64,000 nt of DNA, taken from assembly GCA_027475525.1 (NCBI GenBank), contig JAMWFC010000056.1, forward strand, positions 372,001-436,000, written 5' to 3'. The notes under the pieces are model-generated. The model was given only the letters and a program-made list of their open reading frames with translations, did not search any database and was not told the DNA's origin. Position 1 is the first letter of the stretch, and every line of letters starts with the position of its first letter. Source of the DNA: Macrolepiota albuminosa. Lineage: Eukaryota; Basidiomycota; Agaricomycetes; Agaricales; Agaricaceae. Shown piece by piece: positions 20,370-32,792 of this stretch. The position numbers and the translations under genes were made by a program.

Positions 20370-22695
20370 TTAAGATCTCACAGCGGGCCGAATGAATAAG
20401 GGCATCTGATTATTCCCCTCGGGATCCGTGACCAACACAGGCCGCTGAACGACCGAAGACTTCTTAATGATATCTTTTGCGGGCACGGCGAGGTCAAACT
20501 CAAAGGCACGGACGAGTGTAAACAGAAGGGCTTTTGTCCTGAAGAGGACATGGTAGCATGAGCAATCTTGATAGAGGACACCAAGACGTAGCCGCAATAT
20601 ACTTACTCGACGAGAGAAAAACGATAGCCAATACAGGCACGGGGACCGCCGAGGAAGGTGAGCATGTTTCCCCACACTCCAGGGACATTAGTCGCAGCTT
20701 CCGGGACATGCTCCCAACGTTCAGGTCTGCGCGATATCATATGAGACAGAGATGTTTGGAAAACTGGTATGATTTACCTGAATTCTGCAGCATCTTCGCC
20801 CCAAATTGCCTTATCGCGGTTGATGGCCAGGATTGGTACAAACAACATCTGTCCCTTGGTTATTCTATCATCACATGAAAAAATGTTGGCTGCCAACAAA
20901 GAATTGGAATCGAGAAAAAACCTCACTTGATAAAACTATGAACGACCCCTTTGCAATCGGTGATCGGATGGCCAAGTGGTATTATATCGTCTTTGACAGC
21001 AATCCGAATGGTGGATGGCACCGGACAGTGAACACGCAAAGTCTCTCGCACGACCATGTCAAGATAGGGAAGAGCGTTGAGCTGCTCCATCGTGGGGTTG
21101 TCCGTGTCAACCTTGAGGAGCTCTTCCCTAAGCTTGTTCTGGACAGCTTTGTCCTGAGTCAGAGCGTACAAGGCCCAGGTCGTTCCAGTACTAAAGTCAT
21201 TCGTCACTAAAGTCGCGAAGTGAATTATACATATGCTAGCGTACCTAGTAGTTTCATGACCAGCGACGAGGAAAGTAGGAATCTCTAGAAGCGGAGGTGA
21301 TCGATTGTGTTAAGTAGGAAGTATAACGACATACGTGCGAGAACATCCTGATCGGACATACGCTGGTGCTCTGGAATATCAGTAGCCATGTTCGAATTCA
21401 CAAGAAGGGTAAGAAGATCCCGTTTCTCGCCCTTCTCGTGGACAGAGTTTTTGCTTTCGCGGAGTAGGTCGTGACTAATGCGCATCATGGTCTTCTTGGC
21501 CTCAGCAGCTTTAACATCTTGCTCGGTTTTCTTATTCCGAGTCATCAGATAATGTCGCTCCGAACATGAGCGGACTCACTAAAAAACTGAGAAAAGGTAC
21601 ATAGGTTCGAATTATGGGTATGAGGGACAACCGAGTTCCAGCTTTGAACATAATTGCAAACGCGGCATTAAGCTCGTTCTTCTTGGGATCCTCGCTAAGA
21701 GCGTCAAATTTATAATTGAATCCTGTGCATTCGTTAGCTTGATCCCGGTTGTGAGTGAAAGGATGAACCAGCCAGTCCGATAACGTCAAGAGTTGTTCGG
21801 CTTAACCAAGAAAGGGCATCGATCCTACTCTGACCGTCCTGTTTTTCGTTCTCTAACGCCCATACATCGCGTAACTGACAAAACCGGGGTTAAGTATTAC
21901 GACGAGGACATAACGCAAAAAGGGGGGAAACGAGGTAAATTCATGCAACATACCTGGATGGCCTTGGAAAGAAAGATCTCAGTAAATTCTCGGATTTGAG
22001 AAGGTCCAAATGCGGGATTCTGAAATTCAGTGAATCAGCACCGTTGCAAATGAAGAAATTGGGTACGGTACCATGACTTTGCGCTACACATGTACATGGT
22101 CAGATGTGTTTCAGTCCGGCAATGTCGAAAAACGTACCTGCTGTTTGTGTTTCTCCCCTTCTACAACTAGCACACCTACGGGGATTAAGTTGATCAAAAA
22201 TCATCAACTTTGACGTGGTGATATCCACGGACCTTCCCCAAGGATGCGAGCGAGATTGAGACGCGCAGCTTTCGGTTTTTGGTATACACTAGTAGTCATG
22301 AGAATGTGATTCAAGGCCTTAGTATCTGTGGTGTATAGTCGTCTAAACTGCAAGCTCTTGAGCCTCCGCTTCCGAAACCTGAGGTCCACTAAAACTTACA
22401 CCAAAAAATCCTTTGTACTGAATCGTGGAACCATACTCCTGTACCCATTTCTCGTGAAGGACCGAGTTTTCCTAAATGAAGGTTTCATGAGCCAAGCGGC
22501 AAGGACAATTAGTGAACATGATACCGCTGCCCAAATCTCTGCCATATTTCCGTATATGAGACTTGGACTTTTTGGACCTGGAAGGTCGCACAAAGGGGAA
22601 GTGATCTCCTGGTAGACAAGTTTCAGCACTCGATGAACGCCATAAACGACAAGTGTTGCGATTAAAGACCCAAGTAAAAGCAAGATGACGTCCAT
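20370..22695 (-). CDS. Cytochrome P450 monooxygenase
   Basis: Membrane-bound haem-thiolate monooxygenase of the basidiomycete expansion. Start ATG 22695 gives an N-terminal anchor ([20 protein letters not shown]) and a proline hinge (LPGPKSP). Conserved sites appear in order: the I-helix oxygen-activation motif AGHETT near 21260; the K-helix ExxR in VVRETLRVH near 21040; PERW near 20715; and the haem loop [13 protein letters not shown] near 20620-20660 with its cysteine ligand. The protein ends [10 protein letters not shown] at 20370. More than ten introns; every diagnostic motif is intact. The substrate cannot be predicted. The next gene rightward is a Diels-Alderase-like protein, so a small metabolic cluster is possible, but no backbone synthase is present. 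Confidence 0.9.
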
Positions 22696-24057
22696 CTTTT
22701 ACTAAGTGCCTCTGAATCTACGTTTAAGGGGGCCTTCGATCTGGCGACCAAAGAAGTCTCTTGAAAAGCCTGCGTATGTCATAATGGAGTCAGCTGTTCG
22801 AAATCAGATTTCAGCACAGCATCTGATGACAGCAAGAGCGATGCGCAGTCCATGCAACGTTGCAATCACATGCTTCAAGGACTTCTTGTTCTTCAACCAC
22901 TCGCTATGACTAGTACTAGTAAACTCTCTCGTTTTCGCAGCGCGGGCTTCTTTATGACCTGGATAACCTTTCACCGGATCCGCAAATCCCCTTGGAGATC
23001 TGCTCCTCTGTAGCGGTTCGGGTTCCCGCTATGGAAAATGACTGGCAGTACCAGAGCCTTGTCCACTCTGCGTAACGGGTCACAGTATAGTAACGATGTT
23101 TGTTCTAATGGGACAGGTAGTCCAACTGGTTCGTCGAGTGCAATTCCGACGTGTTCCATTTTAGGCAAAACGTTACATCCTCAGACGCAGCTCGACATCC
23201 ATCTTGACATGTGTGTTTAGATGTAGTACCTCCCATTCACGAAGTTCTCTGTATATGAATGAGCTATTAAGACCAAATTGAAGGCAAACGTCGTAATTCC
23301 GACTTGAATCCAGTCACTAGCAAAGTCTCGGAAAAATCTCGTGATCTCGGACCCTTCCTTATCATCTCATAACGAATCTGTCGTGCTCCCTCAGTCTAGG
23401 TGGTGGGCTTGACTTGCGACTGCAGATTGCACTGGTCAGGAAGTAAACGCATTTCTCAACCGATAGACCAATCTCCTGAGTCAGTCTTACTGACAGGATC
23501 CGAAAGCTTCTTCCGATCATGCATTAAATCGCTAGGATGCTCTGCTCGTGCATTGCCACATGTATATCAATCAACGTCGCGCCAAGTTCAAACTTGCCTT
23601 CAATTTTTGCATTACTTTCTCCTTTGGAGATGACTTGAAATGAGGACATGAACCGCAAACAGATTCGTCTTGCTACCACATGCTATGGTTCTACCTCTGT
23701 ACCTCGATCATGTCGGACATGTATTGATGTGCGCCGTGAACACAGCCTGAAAGCTGTGTAACCATATTGAAACTTGGTTCCTACGGGAACATTTATGTCT
23801 ACGGTTTTGCCTCAAGGATCTCCCCTTGTCTCGATAAACCTTCTTGAACGTCTGACACGGGTGACTCGAATATTACTTTCGCACAAGGACATAGCTTCGT
23901 ACTTGGCATGCGTGTTCAGTTCAACTTGATTCCGTTATCCACCGTGTCTAGCGGTGTCGCTATTAGCGCCTGCGCGCCTAAAGGTGTATAAAAGAAACAT
24001 CACCATCTGACACCTGTTTCAGAAGAACCTACCCACGTCGCCTTCATATATCCATCA
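22696..24057. other. 1.36-kb intergenic region with a possible gene relic
   Basis: Separates the P450 start from the Diels-Alderase-like start. A minus-strand open stretch at 22971-23168 looks coding (HVGIALDEPVGLPVPLEQTS, IFHSGNPNRYRGADLQGDL) but has no proper start, no clear splice partners and no family I can name. It may be a decayed gene fragment. The rest shows nothing. Confidence 0.35.
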
Positions 24058-25363
24058 ATGTTTGGTACTTTCGCCCCCGTTTTCCTTGTTGGATCTTTGC
24101 GTAAGCTCAATGTTATTGGTTAAATCGTGAAAATACCAGACTGATAGTCGATTACTTCCGAAGTGCTTCAATTTTCCGTTGCGGCTAACTTGAGCAATTG
24201 GGAAGGACCGCACATTGACGTTACAGCAGAAAACCGCGCTATTGATTGGTGGTACACACAAGTCGTCAGCCAGACGTCTGCCCCGAATGGTGTACCCCCA
24301 TCAATTGAAGTAGTTCTTAAGCACGGTTGGTCAACTTTGTCCACAGTAGATTGGCCATGATTGCTCAGGTTAAACAGGCAATACTTTCCAATTCGGGTCT
24401 TCTAATACTCCACTATATTCCGTTGAAATCAATGGATTCGACCAAGACGGCCTTCCTTTCGCACAAACCATGGTGTTCAATACATCTTCAGTCTATTCTG
24501 ACGAATCCGGTGTCACCAACGGAAGCTGGGGTAACAATGAGATTACCTTCATCGCCACCCCGGATCGCAAGAAGTTTTCAGTTTTTCTTAACACTGTCTA
24601 TGCGACTGGAACTATTGAAATTAATACTGAAAGCTCTGCTCGGACTGGCTGTGGTGGTACCGACGTTTCCGATTCCCCTTTCTTCGATGATCTGGTTTCA
24701 GATGGACGCGAGTTAACCGCCGCGGAGGAGATTCTTTATAAAAAAACAGGGTGGCGTATCACGATCCCCAGTAAGTGTCATAATTTCCGTCAACAGACGT
24801 TTCATCTGCTAATTACCGCACACTTAGGCGGTCCTTCGACCGTTGATGTCGTAGTCGGCGGTAAATTTGTTCGTTTCGATGGTTCAGGCTATAAGGATTC
24901 CAACTGGGGACCAAACGCCATGAATGACTTCATCAAGTCATGGTATGTCCTCATCGCCCAGGTTGGGCCGTGGTCGTTTGTCACTTTCAGCGGAAGCCCG
25001 ACCAATGGCACCAACTCTGTCAACTCCGGCCATCTCAGCTACGAGGGTGAATTTTTAACAAGCCAGTGCAACATCATCGGGCAGCGAGTCACTGATATTT
25101 CGATGATCATCCCAATGGGCCAGGTTGTTGATAGCAACGTCATTGCACCGACTGAGTTTCACGTAACGTTTCTCTTGCCTGAAGGCAGAAACGTCTCGTT
25201 CCATGCAACCAACATCGCTGTGAATCCTACTGTCAGCATTTACCACCGTTGGATTGCAAAATACACTGGAGGCTACGACGTCGACGGACAACAGTACGAG
25301 TCCTATGGAATCACAGAGTGGATGAACCCTGGTAATCTTAGCCAGTGGCCCGAGATTTGGTAA
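24058..25363 (+). CDS. Secreted Diels-Alderase / kievitone-hydratase-like protein
   Basis: Belongs by appearance to the lipocalin-like AttH/CrtC group that includes fungal Diels-Alderases and kievitone hydratase. ATG 24058, with an intron from GTAAGC to the acceptor after TTCCGAAG, gives the signal peptide MFGTFAPVFLVGSLLLQF. Motifs include DVTAENRAIDWWYTQVVS, GNTFQFGSSNTPLYSVEING, GWRITIPSG, DSNWGPNAMNDFIKSWYVL and PWSFVTFSGSP. The two beta-barrel halves are followed by a C-terminal YDVDGQQYESYGITEWMNP. Introns also lie near 24329-24370 and at about 24770-24828. Reaction and substrate are unknown. Its proximity to a P450 is suggestive only. Confidence 0.75.
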
Positions 25364-26503
25364 TTGGTGAGCTTCGTTGTTGATTGACGTCTCAGCTCTT
25401 TTTAACGCGTATAACAGGACTTTGTTTGTTTCAATCGTGAATGATGTAGTCAATTACTCCATATGTCGTGAGATATTTCTGAAATGAACTTGTTTAAACG
25501 GAAGGAGCTATCTATCCACATTATTGAAGAGGAGAAATATCAATTAAAATGAACGTAGCTACGAAGCGCCATTGCTCATTCTATTGTTGAGATGCAGGGT
25601 GAAGGACCGCCTACATAAGTGTAGTCACGCGAGTACCCCCAAACTATTTTCCCCACTGGACGTCGTCTTATTCATCAGTCTTACCAACTGTTTAATACGA
25701 CGACTCCAGGTCCCACACTTGAGAGTCTTGTCAACACAGTTGGTCTTTGGTGTTCCAGTCTGTTCCGAAAAGACCAGCCGGCTGCAACATCTATCACGCA
25801 CACCAGTTAAACCAATAACGCCCACACGCATTCTTTAAGAGAATAAAATTATGACGGGGCCGATGCAGAAACCCACGCATATCCTTCTGAGAAACTAACA
25901 TCTGCTAGCGTCATTCTGTGATCAGTGACCAACAGATATATGGTTGTGTGGCGCAATGAAGCGGCAGCATACTGAGCGAAAAGGGACACGACTCGGAAGG
26001 ATTATGACTTCTGAAATTCATGATTGATCAATCAACCATTAGAATGCTTTTGGATGTCCATCGTGCCTCCGTGACCAGTCAACCAAATCAGTATAAGTTG
26101 TCACTGATGAATCTGAGTTCAGGTTGACGGAGATCAAAGCGTGTGAGTTTAAATTTGAGGACCCTAAAGGTTTGAGCAATAAGCTGAGACTAATATCCTC
26201 CCAAAATGTTAACCTTCGCACGACTGATACCAAGCGTACGGGGTGTCTAATTGAAGTCTAAACTTCGTAGTCGACAGGTACCTCGCAGTCAGTAGCTTAT
26301 ATCGAGCCCTATTCGAGCTAAATGAGGTGATGTTACATATATGTAAGGATATTATTCTATGCTGTCGCAAAAGATGAAAGCGCAGGACCACAACGATGTC
26401 GTACCCATCACTGGTACGACTGTCCCGTTGGGAAGATGTGATAGTATGAAGTAATCATTTAAAGGAATCAGACATATTTCGATCAAATTCAATCACCTAC
26501 CCA
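25364..26503. other. 1.1-kb intergenic region
   Basis: Convergent 3' flanks of the Diels-Alderase-like and DUF6699 genes. Short ORFs occur on both strands but none shows domain similarity or splice logic. Nothing else seen. Confidence 0.4.
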
Positions 26504-27947
26504 TCACTCGTCGCTGTCCGAAGCATCCTCCACAGTTGCCCGCCTCCTCGCCGCCTCCTCTTTCTTCCTTCGCCCCTCTTCAAATTTTCTCTGCCTATCC
26601 TCATGCTCCTGCGCCTCTTGTGCTGTCAAAGCATACTGCTTCGAGCACTTCAAAACATAATGGCACGAAGGCCTCGTCCCCAGCAAGTTGAAAACCCTCT
26701 GATCATCGCGATATATGCCACCAAATATAATATTCTTCTCAAGAAAATCCAATCTGCGTACTCCTTCCCCGAGCGTACCACCAGGCACCCCGGGTTCTCG
26801 CGAACGATTCTGCCTATATACCTGTGAAATAATAACTTGTCGTTTCTTATCAAGCATATCGTAGTCTTCTTTCGACGTAAGACGATGGAAGTGATTACCG
26901 AGCTGGTCGATGACATCGCCGCAAGTCACCCCGACCGCGGGGTCTGATGCCTCAATGGGAACGGTCCAGGGAAACGTCTCAGAGACGATGGTGATCTTAG
27001 TGAAGCGGGGGAACGTGGCAGGTGCGTCGCGCCCTTTCGACCATGATACATGCGATTGATCTGTTGAGAGATGACAGTCGTTTGACCGGAATAGCATGTT
27101 CCATTTCAGGTGAGGTCGGTCTGGAGCCGCATCTGCAATCGGCTCCAGCAACGGATTGACTCTGCTACTAACGTTGAGAATCTGAGCCTCAAAAGGATCT
27201 AGGACAGGGCCATCTGTCAAAATACATCAGGTTAACAACGTCATAAGCGCAATGGGCTCGAAGTCGCGACGTACATCCAGTCCCCGCCATAAATGGATCA
27301 ACGCGGTCACCAACATGTGCGCTCGACCGGCTTGCAGGCAGGTTGGGTCTTTCGTTCTGCTGTGCCTGCTGTGCTGCCCAAGGAGCAGCATTCCAAGCGG
27401 CAGGAAAATTTAGGAAAGCAGGGCCTGCTGGCGTAACTGCGGCTGGGGTATTCATAAGCCCCCAGCCAGGCGAAGGCCCTCCAGGATAGCCTCCGTACAT
27501 ATTGGGCGGCAATGCACCGTATTGCGGAGTAAACGGAGTGTGATAGCCTGGGAAGGGTCCCCCAGTATTTGGTGGCTGGAGAAAGGGCTGCCCTTGTGGC
27601 CGCGGCATACCTTGCCAAGGTGAATGTTGTGGAGGGGCAGTCCACGGCGAGGCTCCCATGTACATATTTGGTGGCATTCCTCCCGGATATCCCACAAATT
27701 CTGTGCCTAACGTTGGAGGCAGACGGTTAGGGTTGGTGGTGGGAGTCGCAGCACCCAAAGGAGGCTGGAAACCTGGGGCAACGAACGGGGATGAAGGGTA
27801 GATAGGGAAGGCTCCTGAATGTTGAGGTCGGCCACCCCAACCAAGGTTTGCAGGTTCAATTGGAGGTTCAGGGATTAGAGGTTGTTGGGCTAACCCTGGG
27901 GACGGTGTAAAGGTGGGGGGGATGAAAGGTGATGGTTCGTTTGCCAT
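26504..27947 (-). CDS. DUF6699 protein with proline-rich N-terminus
   Basis: The first exon, from ATG 27947, encodes about 230 residues rich in Pro, Gly, Tyr and Gln (GYPGGMPPNMYMG, NMYGGYPGGPSPGWG), probably disordered. After one intron near 27190-27280, the second exon carries a DUF6699 domain as seen in many basidiomycete proteins: LKWNMLFRSND, SKGRDAPATFPRFTKITIVS, VGVTCGDVIDQLGNHFHRL. It ends with a charged helix (EEGRRKKEEAARRRATVED) and DSDE. DUF6699 has no known activity. A paralogue lies upstream in the same orientation. Confidence 0.8.
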
Positions 27948-27969
27948 TCTGGAGAATCAGTATTTTTAT

Positions 27970-28648
27970 TCTTGGTTCTGTGATTCCTTTGCACAGGTAA
28001 GTGGCATGAGTACGAAAGACTTGACTCGACCATTTGCAATACTCACCAATATGGAAGTCTGACCCCACTCTGATGCGAAGCTCAGAAAGGTACCGTTATG
28101 CTCGTAAGAATTCGTGGCTCGTAGAACGCCTCCAAAGGTGCGATTTTCCTAAACATTGATTAGAAAGTTATGATCGTGATATAGGAAGCAATTCTATCTA
28201 CTTGAATTGATGCAGTGATTCAGCTCTTTTGTCTGCAGTATAACGTTAATCAGATGAAATGACAAAAAGGTTCACAGCCTCAGCCGGACCTTCGCCAGGA
28301 GTAACGACGGCACGAGAGAGTAGTGACACTCACACAATGGGGAAAATACGTATCCAGCCCTGGAATCTGGGTATAATCCTCCTTTGGCGTTGATGAAGGT
28401 TTAAATGGATCAATCCAAAGTGGATTGTAAGTCCACTGAAAAGTGCGGATAACAGTGATAAGTATTAACGATGAAGGGGTATATAGAGTCCAGAAGTGAG
28501 AAAGGAAAGAAGCGCGAAAGAAAAGTATGATCTGATCAGTGATCTGTATCGACCACGTGTTCAGCAACTGCACAAAAATGTTGACGCGATATTCCGCCCA
28601 CCATGGAACTTTATGAGAATCTAAGTGGAAGGAAGGCCCTAGGGGCAT
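27970..28648 (-). CDS. Possible small gene of unknown function
   Basis: ATG 28648 opens a frame (MPLGPSFHLDSHKVPWWAEY, VNIFVQLLNTW) continuing to WTYNPLWIDPFKPSSTPKED and YTQIPGLDTYFPHC. A further exon near 28045-28145 reads ENRTFGGVLRATNSYEHNGT. Introns are likely near 28190-28330 and perhaps 28440-28560. Coding texture is good, but the exon model is unsettled. It might be a separate gene or 5' exons of the neighbouring DUF6699 gene. No domain recognised. Confidence 0.35.
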
Positions 28649-28855
28649 GCAAACACGTGTTGGAGCCCGGTGAGTAGATGTGTGCTAGAATTGCAAGAAA
28701 CTGATATGAAGGTATTGTAAATCATGTAGATAAGTATACATGAGTAAATCGGTATGTAGTTCATAAATTCGGGTCATAATGAAAAGAGAGCACATCCGGA
28801 ACATGGCTGATCATATACAGAAGATGGACACGAGGATGCGGTGGTTGAAAACCGC

Positions 28856-29691
28856 CTAGTTCGACAGGTCCATTACGAAGATATTCGGAGCACTATAGCC
28901 AAGCCGGGAGACCGCGTAAGCATCGACTTTCTGCAGCTTCTCAAAGAACACACGCTCCCGGAGCCAGTCTGGAAGACAGGTCAACACGAGTTAAGGAATA
29001 ATGTCAGGGCCACGACGCACCGGAGCGTTTGAGCTGCTCTATAGGGATAGGTGTAGGTGGATAATAACCACCAGGTTGCCACCCTCCTTGCGTTGCCATC
29101 AAGTTGTGAGCAGCAATCCTCTTAATCTGTTCCTGCACGCGCGGCGGAATCGACGTCAACTCCGGAGGAGTGATGACAGTAGTATACCTGCGCAGTTATC
29201 AGTCGTCAGCGTCAATAGAGGCGCAAATGATAAGATGGACGAACTCCCTATACAATTGAACACAGATATCACCCAACGTCACTCCATTGTCGTTCGTCAC
29301 GATAGTGCACCACGGACTGTGTTCCGTGATAAGGATGAGCTGCTTCACGCGCGGTATCGTCGCTGGCTCATCCTTCTGTGTGAATGCGATATCACGATCG
29401 CGCGCTTCTTGGTTGAAGCCACAAGTTTGTCCTTCATTTTCCACCGTGAGTTATATGGTTTGGGTTTGCCAGTTGGAGACAGATATCGTACCAGTAACAA
29501 GGCTGAAGACAAGATGGAAGGATGGATGTTCTTGGAGAAGGATAGGATTGACTTGGAGTTCGGGACGCAAGAGGTAGAGATCCGTTTGGCTAAGGACGGG
29601 CCCGTCTGGTAAGAAACATGAGCGTCGGCATACGAGGTTAGATGAAATACTCACAAGATGTCCCCGCTCTCCACTTCCCAATCATATCCAT
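28856..29691 (-). CDS. DUF6699 protein (paralogue)
   Basis: ATG 29691 (MDMIGKWRAGTS) joins through an intron to YGPVLSQTDLYLLRPELQVN. A 52-nt intron near 29439-29490 removes an apparent in-frame TAA and restores VTGQTCGFNQEARDRDIAF, FTQKDEPATIPRVKQLILIT and GVTLGDICVQLYREFVH, the DUF6699 core. Later exons give YTTVITPPELTSIPPRVQEQ, GGWQPGGYYPPTPIPIEQL and the C-terminus SRLGYSAPNIFVMDLSN, with a stop at 28856. Its N-terminus is much shorter than that of the neighbour at 26504-27947, with no proline-rich region. Function unknown. Confidence 0.7.
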
Positions 29692-30511
29692 GACGGTTGT
29701 AACAGAGGACGAAAAATGGAAAGCTAGTGGCAAGAAGAGAAACTATGATGATATCAATGATAAGATCTCCGATAGTTTATATATACAGTGCACTTGTCGA
29801 AAACACGCAAGTGTAGTGTAGTTTGACAGAAGGCGTTAAAAAGATTGACATGTCATGGCTGTGGTACTGGAACAGATATATTTTGATTGACTACAGCAAT
29901 CGACAGCATCTTGAATTTACGTTTCAGGCAAACGAAACAAGTACAAAGATAATGCAATTCCTCAGTATGATGGTGATAAGTACATATATGATAATTAAAC
30001 AATGTAGCAATGCGGTTTGATGCGATACCCGTAAAGGTGATAAAATATAGCTAGTCATGAGAAGTATGTGCATGGTGAGCGGAAACAAAGACACCTGATT
30101 GGTAGATCGAGTCAGTCGAGTTCAATAACCGATGAAAGAGCAACAGGACAATCAGGACTCAGAACAATAGGCAATATATGGGTGTCTCCACAAGGATCAG
30201 AACAGGTCTGAATTTGTTCATCTTTTGACGACGCAAGAAAAGAAAAGTTGCTTTGGATGTGTACTCACAATATACAACAAAATGGCCGTCCGAGAAAAAC
30301 ACAAGGATAATATATACTGTAGAAGGATGGTCAGTCCTGAGCCAGAGAGGGATGCATCAAGAACAAGATCAGCTTTATAAAGGCAATATCAATTTGTCCG
30401 CATCTTTGAAGAATTGGAACAGGTCTGATAGATTATCATCCGCGAAGAGGAAGAGAGAAAAGGCGGTATGCGAGGATAATCAAAAACTTACGTAATACAA
30501 AGCTGAAACAT
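29692..30511. other. Intergenic, no gene seen
   Basis: 820 bp between the DUF6699 paralogue and the calcipressin 3' end. Two plus-strand ORFs of 65-80 codons (29823-30020, 30253-30495) lack recognisable features. Confidence 0.4.
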
Positions 30512-31274
30512 CTAAGCGACCATCGCCGCATGAAGGGGAGGCATCGCAGTCTGTGCCCATCTAGATCTTGTGGGTGCTGTTTCTCCGTATACCCATGCAC
30601 CCTCTTCAGCCTCAACATGGTCGTCAACGCCACAATCCTCGACGTAAACACCAACGCCAGAGCCTTCATGAGGGTCCAAGAGAACTTCCAGGCTGGACCG
30701 GCGTTCTTGGAGCTGAAGTTTCCGCAACGCATTTATGAGATCATCAGCTAAAGGATTGGAATTGGGAGGGTCTTCCCGAATTTGCTCCCAGCCAACAGGA
30801 GGTGAACCAGGAGGCGAAATGAGAAAGTTCTTCTCGACTGCTGGTGGTCGGAGGTAATTATCTTCTGGAATTGCGTTGCCAAACATGTCCTCAGTAGTCA
30901 GGGGATTAGGATCGGCGCGATAGACGCGTAGTTCAACTTCAGAACTAATATGCATATTAGTTAACAGCTGAAGTAGGGTACCTAGACTCGTACCCATCCT
31001 GTGAACGTTGAATGGCTATTCGGTCACAATGCTGCTTGGCGGACTCTGCGCTGTGCTCTAACCTGTATACGATGATGATTCGACCAAAGCCAGGAAGAGG
31101 TGCCCAGCGATTTATCTCGCCATATATTGCAAAGTGATCGCGTAGAACATCGAGAAGGACTGGGTGAAAAAAATCTTTAGGGACTCGCGTCACAGTAATT
31201 GTGTTCGTTTGCTGCGGATATTCAGCAGGTAGTGACGATTGCCTCGAAGCTGGTAAAGATATTGAGAAGGCCAT
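30512..31274 (-). CDS. RCN1: Calcipressin (regulator of calcineurin, RCAN/Rcn1 family)
   Basis: Binds and modulates calcineurin, the Ca2+/calmodulin phosphatase. Two exons, 31274-30994 and 30944-30512, are joined across a 49-nt intron, for 237 residues. The N-terminal half is the RRM-like calcipressin domain: TITVTRVPKDFFHPVLLDVL, FAIYGEINRWAPLPGFGRII, ESAKQHCD. The family hallmark FLISPPGSPPVGWEQI is at about residue 134. The C-terminus is acidic (VYVEDCGVDDHVEAEE) and ends RWAQTAMPPLHAAMVA. Length and motifs are normal for fungi. Assignment to the family is firm; the symbol follows the yeast name. Confidence 0.9.
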
Positions 31275-31709
31275 TAATTGAGCAACCGTTTATCGGGTTT
31301 TGAAGTTGAGAAGAGAGGTCAAGCTCGAAAGACCAGCGAAGAAATGTGGCCATAACAGACCTTCCTTTTAAAACTTTTTGGGCACCGCGTTACGTAAGCT
31401 GTGCACGGGGTAAATAGTGTCTTTTTCAATATCCCGATTGCAGTCCACATCGGCAGTTTAAGCCGGCACGGCCTTTGCACAGTCCTCATATAATTACAAT
31501 CGGAAACCCGTGCACCACCGTAGTCGTACAGCTAATGTGTCATGTCTGGTTTCCCAAGAGATACTAATGGTAAATGTGTCTCGATAGTCATCTATTGCCT
31601 CGACAACGAACAGGACATGAACCGTAGTAATCTGTTGCTACAATGCAAAAAAGTACGGATGATCATATGGTTTATAGAATGGTCCATTTCACATCAACAA
31701 TGAAACATT

Positions 31710-32792
31710 CTACTCCTTGAGCCGTTGTTCCACTTGAGCCCTCTTCTCTCCAAGGGCTTTAACCTTCTCCTCCTTTGTCGCGTCGTAAGCAATCGTTGTT
31801 TGATTGAACCTATGGAACATATCATCAGCCGCGTTGAATAAAATACTGATAGTATGACTTGCGGGTTCTCCGGAGACTTTTGGAACTGCTTGTACAGCAA
31901 GTCCTGATGAAGTGAAGATAGATATCGGATTAGCGTGTAAAAATCGCGCGAGTAACATCACGACAGACCTTATACTGCTGTAACCGTAGGCCCGGATGCT
32001 GGATAGAAAGTCGTGATATCAATATTCAGTGTAATTCAATTACAAACACCGCACCTCAATCTTGACCTTTGGTAGCTCGCGCTCTTGGTAAGCTTCAAAC
32101 GCAGCCTAATTACCGCACGGTAAGAATAATGCGTGAGTAAATAAATATACGAGGCAGTGCAGTCTCACCTTGAACCGTCGCTAAAGATTGGTGTGTCATT
32201 CAGTCCGAATGTAGATACGATAAATCGATCCACAAATCGTACCTCTGGATGCCGTTCAATCCCGGCTGCCTGCTGTCCTATGCTCGCCTTGTCCATCTTC
32301 GCATTTACAACTTCCAGCAAATCAAGTGCATTATCGATGCCCGTCGCTGCATAGCTTTCGATCTCCTTTTTCTCCTCAGGGATATTATCCTTGGCAGGAT
32401 CCACAGCGCCGAGGCCACCACCCGCAGCAATGGCACCAGGACCAGCCGGTCTAGGCGTCGGTTTCGATTTACCGGCCTTGGGCGCAGCTTTGGCTTTTGA
32501 TGGCGCAGCAGCCTCTTCTTCAGCAAGGAGCCGCGCGTTCTCAGCCTTCCGCGCAAGATCAGCCTGGCGCTTCTCTTCCTTCTCGGCCTTGTTAGCTTTA
32601 GTCGTCTTTGTACCTTCTTTCCACTTATCAGCTTCCTTCTTTTCCTATTCACGTACGATGAGTTGATGAGAGGATGAACCCAAAGGTATTACAAACCTTA
32701 TCCGCCACCTCTTGGGCCTTCTTGTTCGCCTCGTTCTCCGCCTTCTTCGCGCGACCGCTCTCTTTCTTCGCGTTTCCTCCCTTGGGCGCCAT
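31710..32792 (-). CDS. Lso2/CCDC124-like ribosome-associated protein
   Basis: Homologue of CCDC124/Lso2, which binds the ribosomal intersubunit space of idle ribosomes and aids recovery. ATG 32792 gives MAPKGGNAKKESGRAKKAEN, an alanine/lysine-rich coiled coil through RKAENARLLAEEEAAAP, then the conserved ATGIDNALDLLEVVNAKMDK. Later short exons give AAFEAYQERELPKVK, HPGLRLQQYKDLLYKQFQKS and FNQTTIAYDATKEEK, with a stop at 31710. Introns are about 50-60 bp. An insertion of roughly 30 residues (KPTPRPAGPGAIAAGGGLGA) lies between the coiled coil and the core. The exon containing FVDRFIVSTF may be intron read-through. Confidence 0.85.

Noticed and set aside
29439..29490. Premature stop in the second DUF6699 gene
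   Set aside because: The TAA lies in a 52-nt segment with GT...AG ends; removing it restores VTGQTCGFNQ, so it is an intron.
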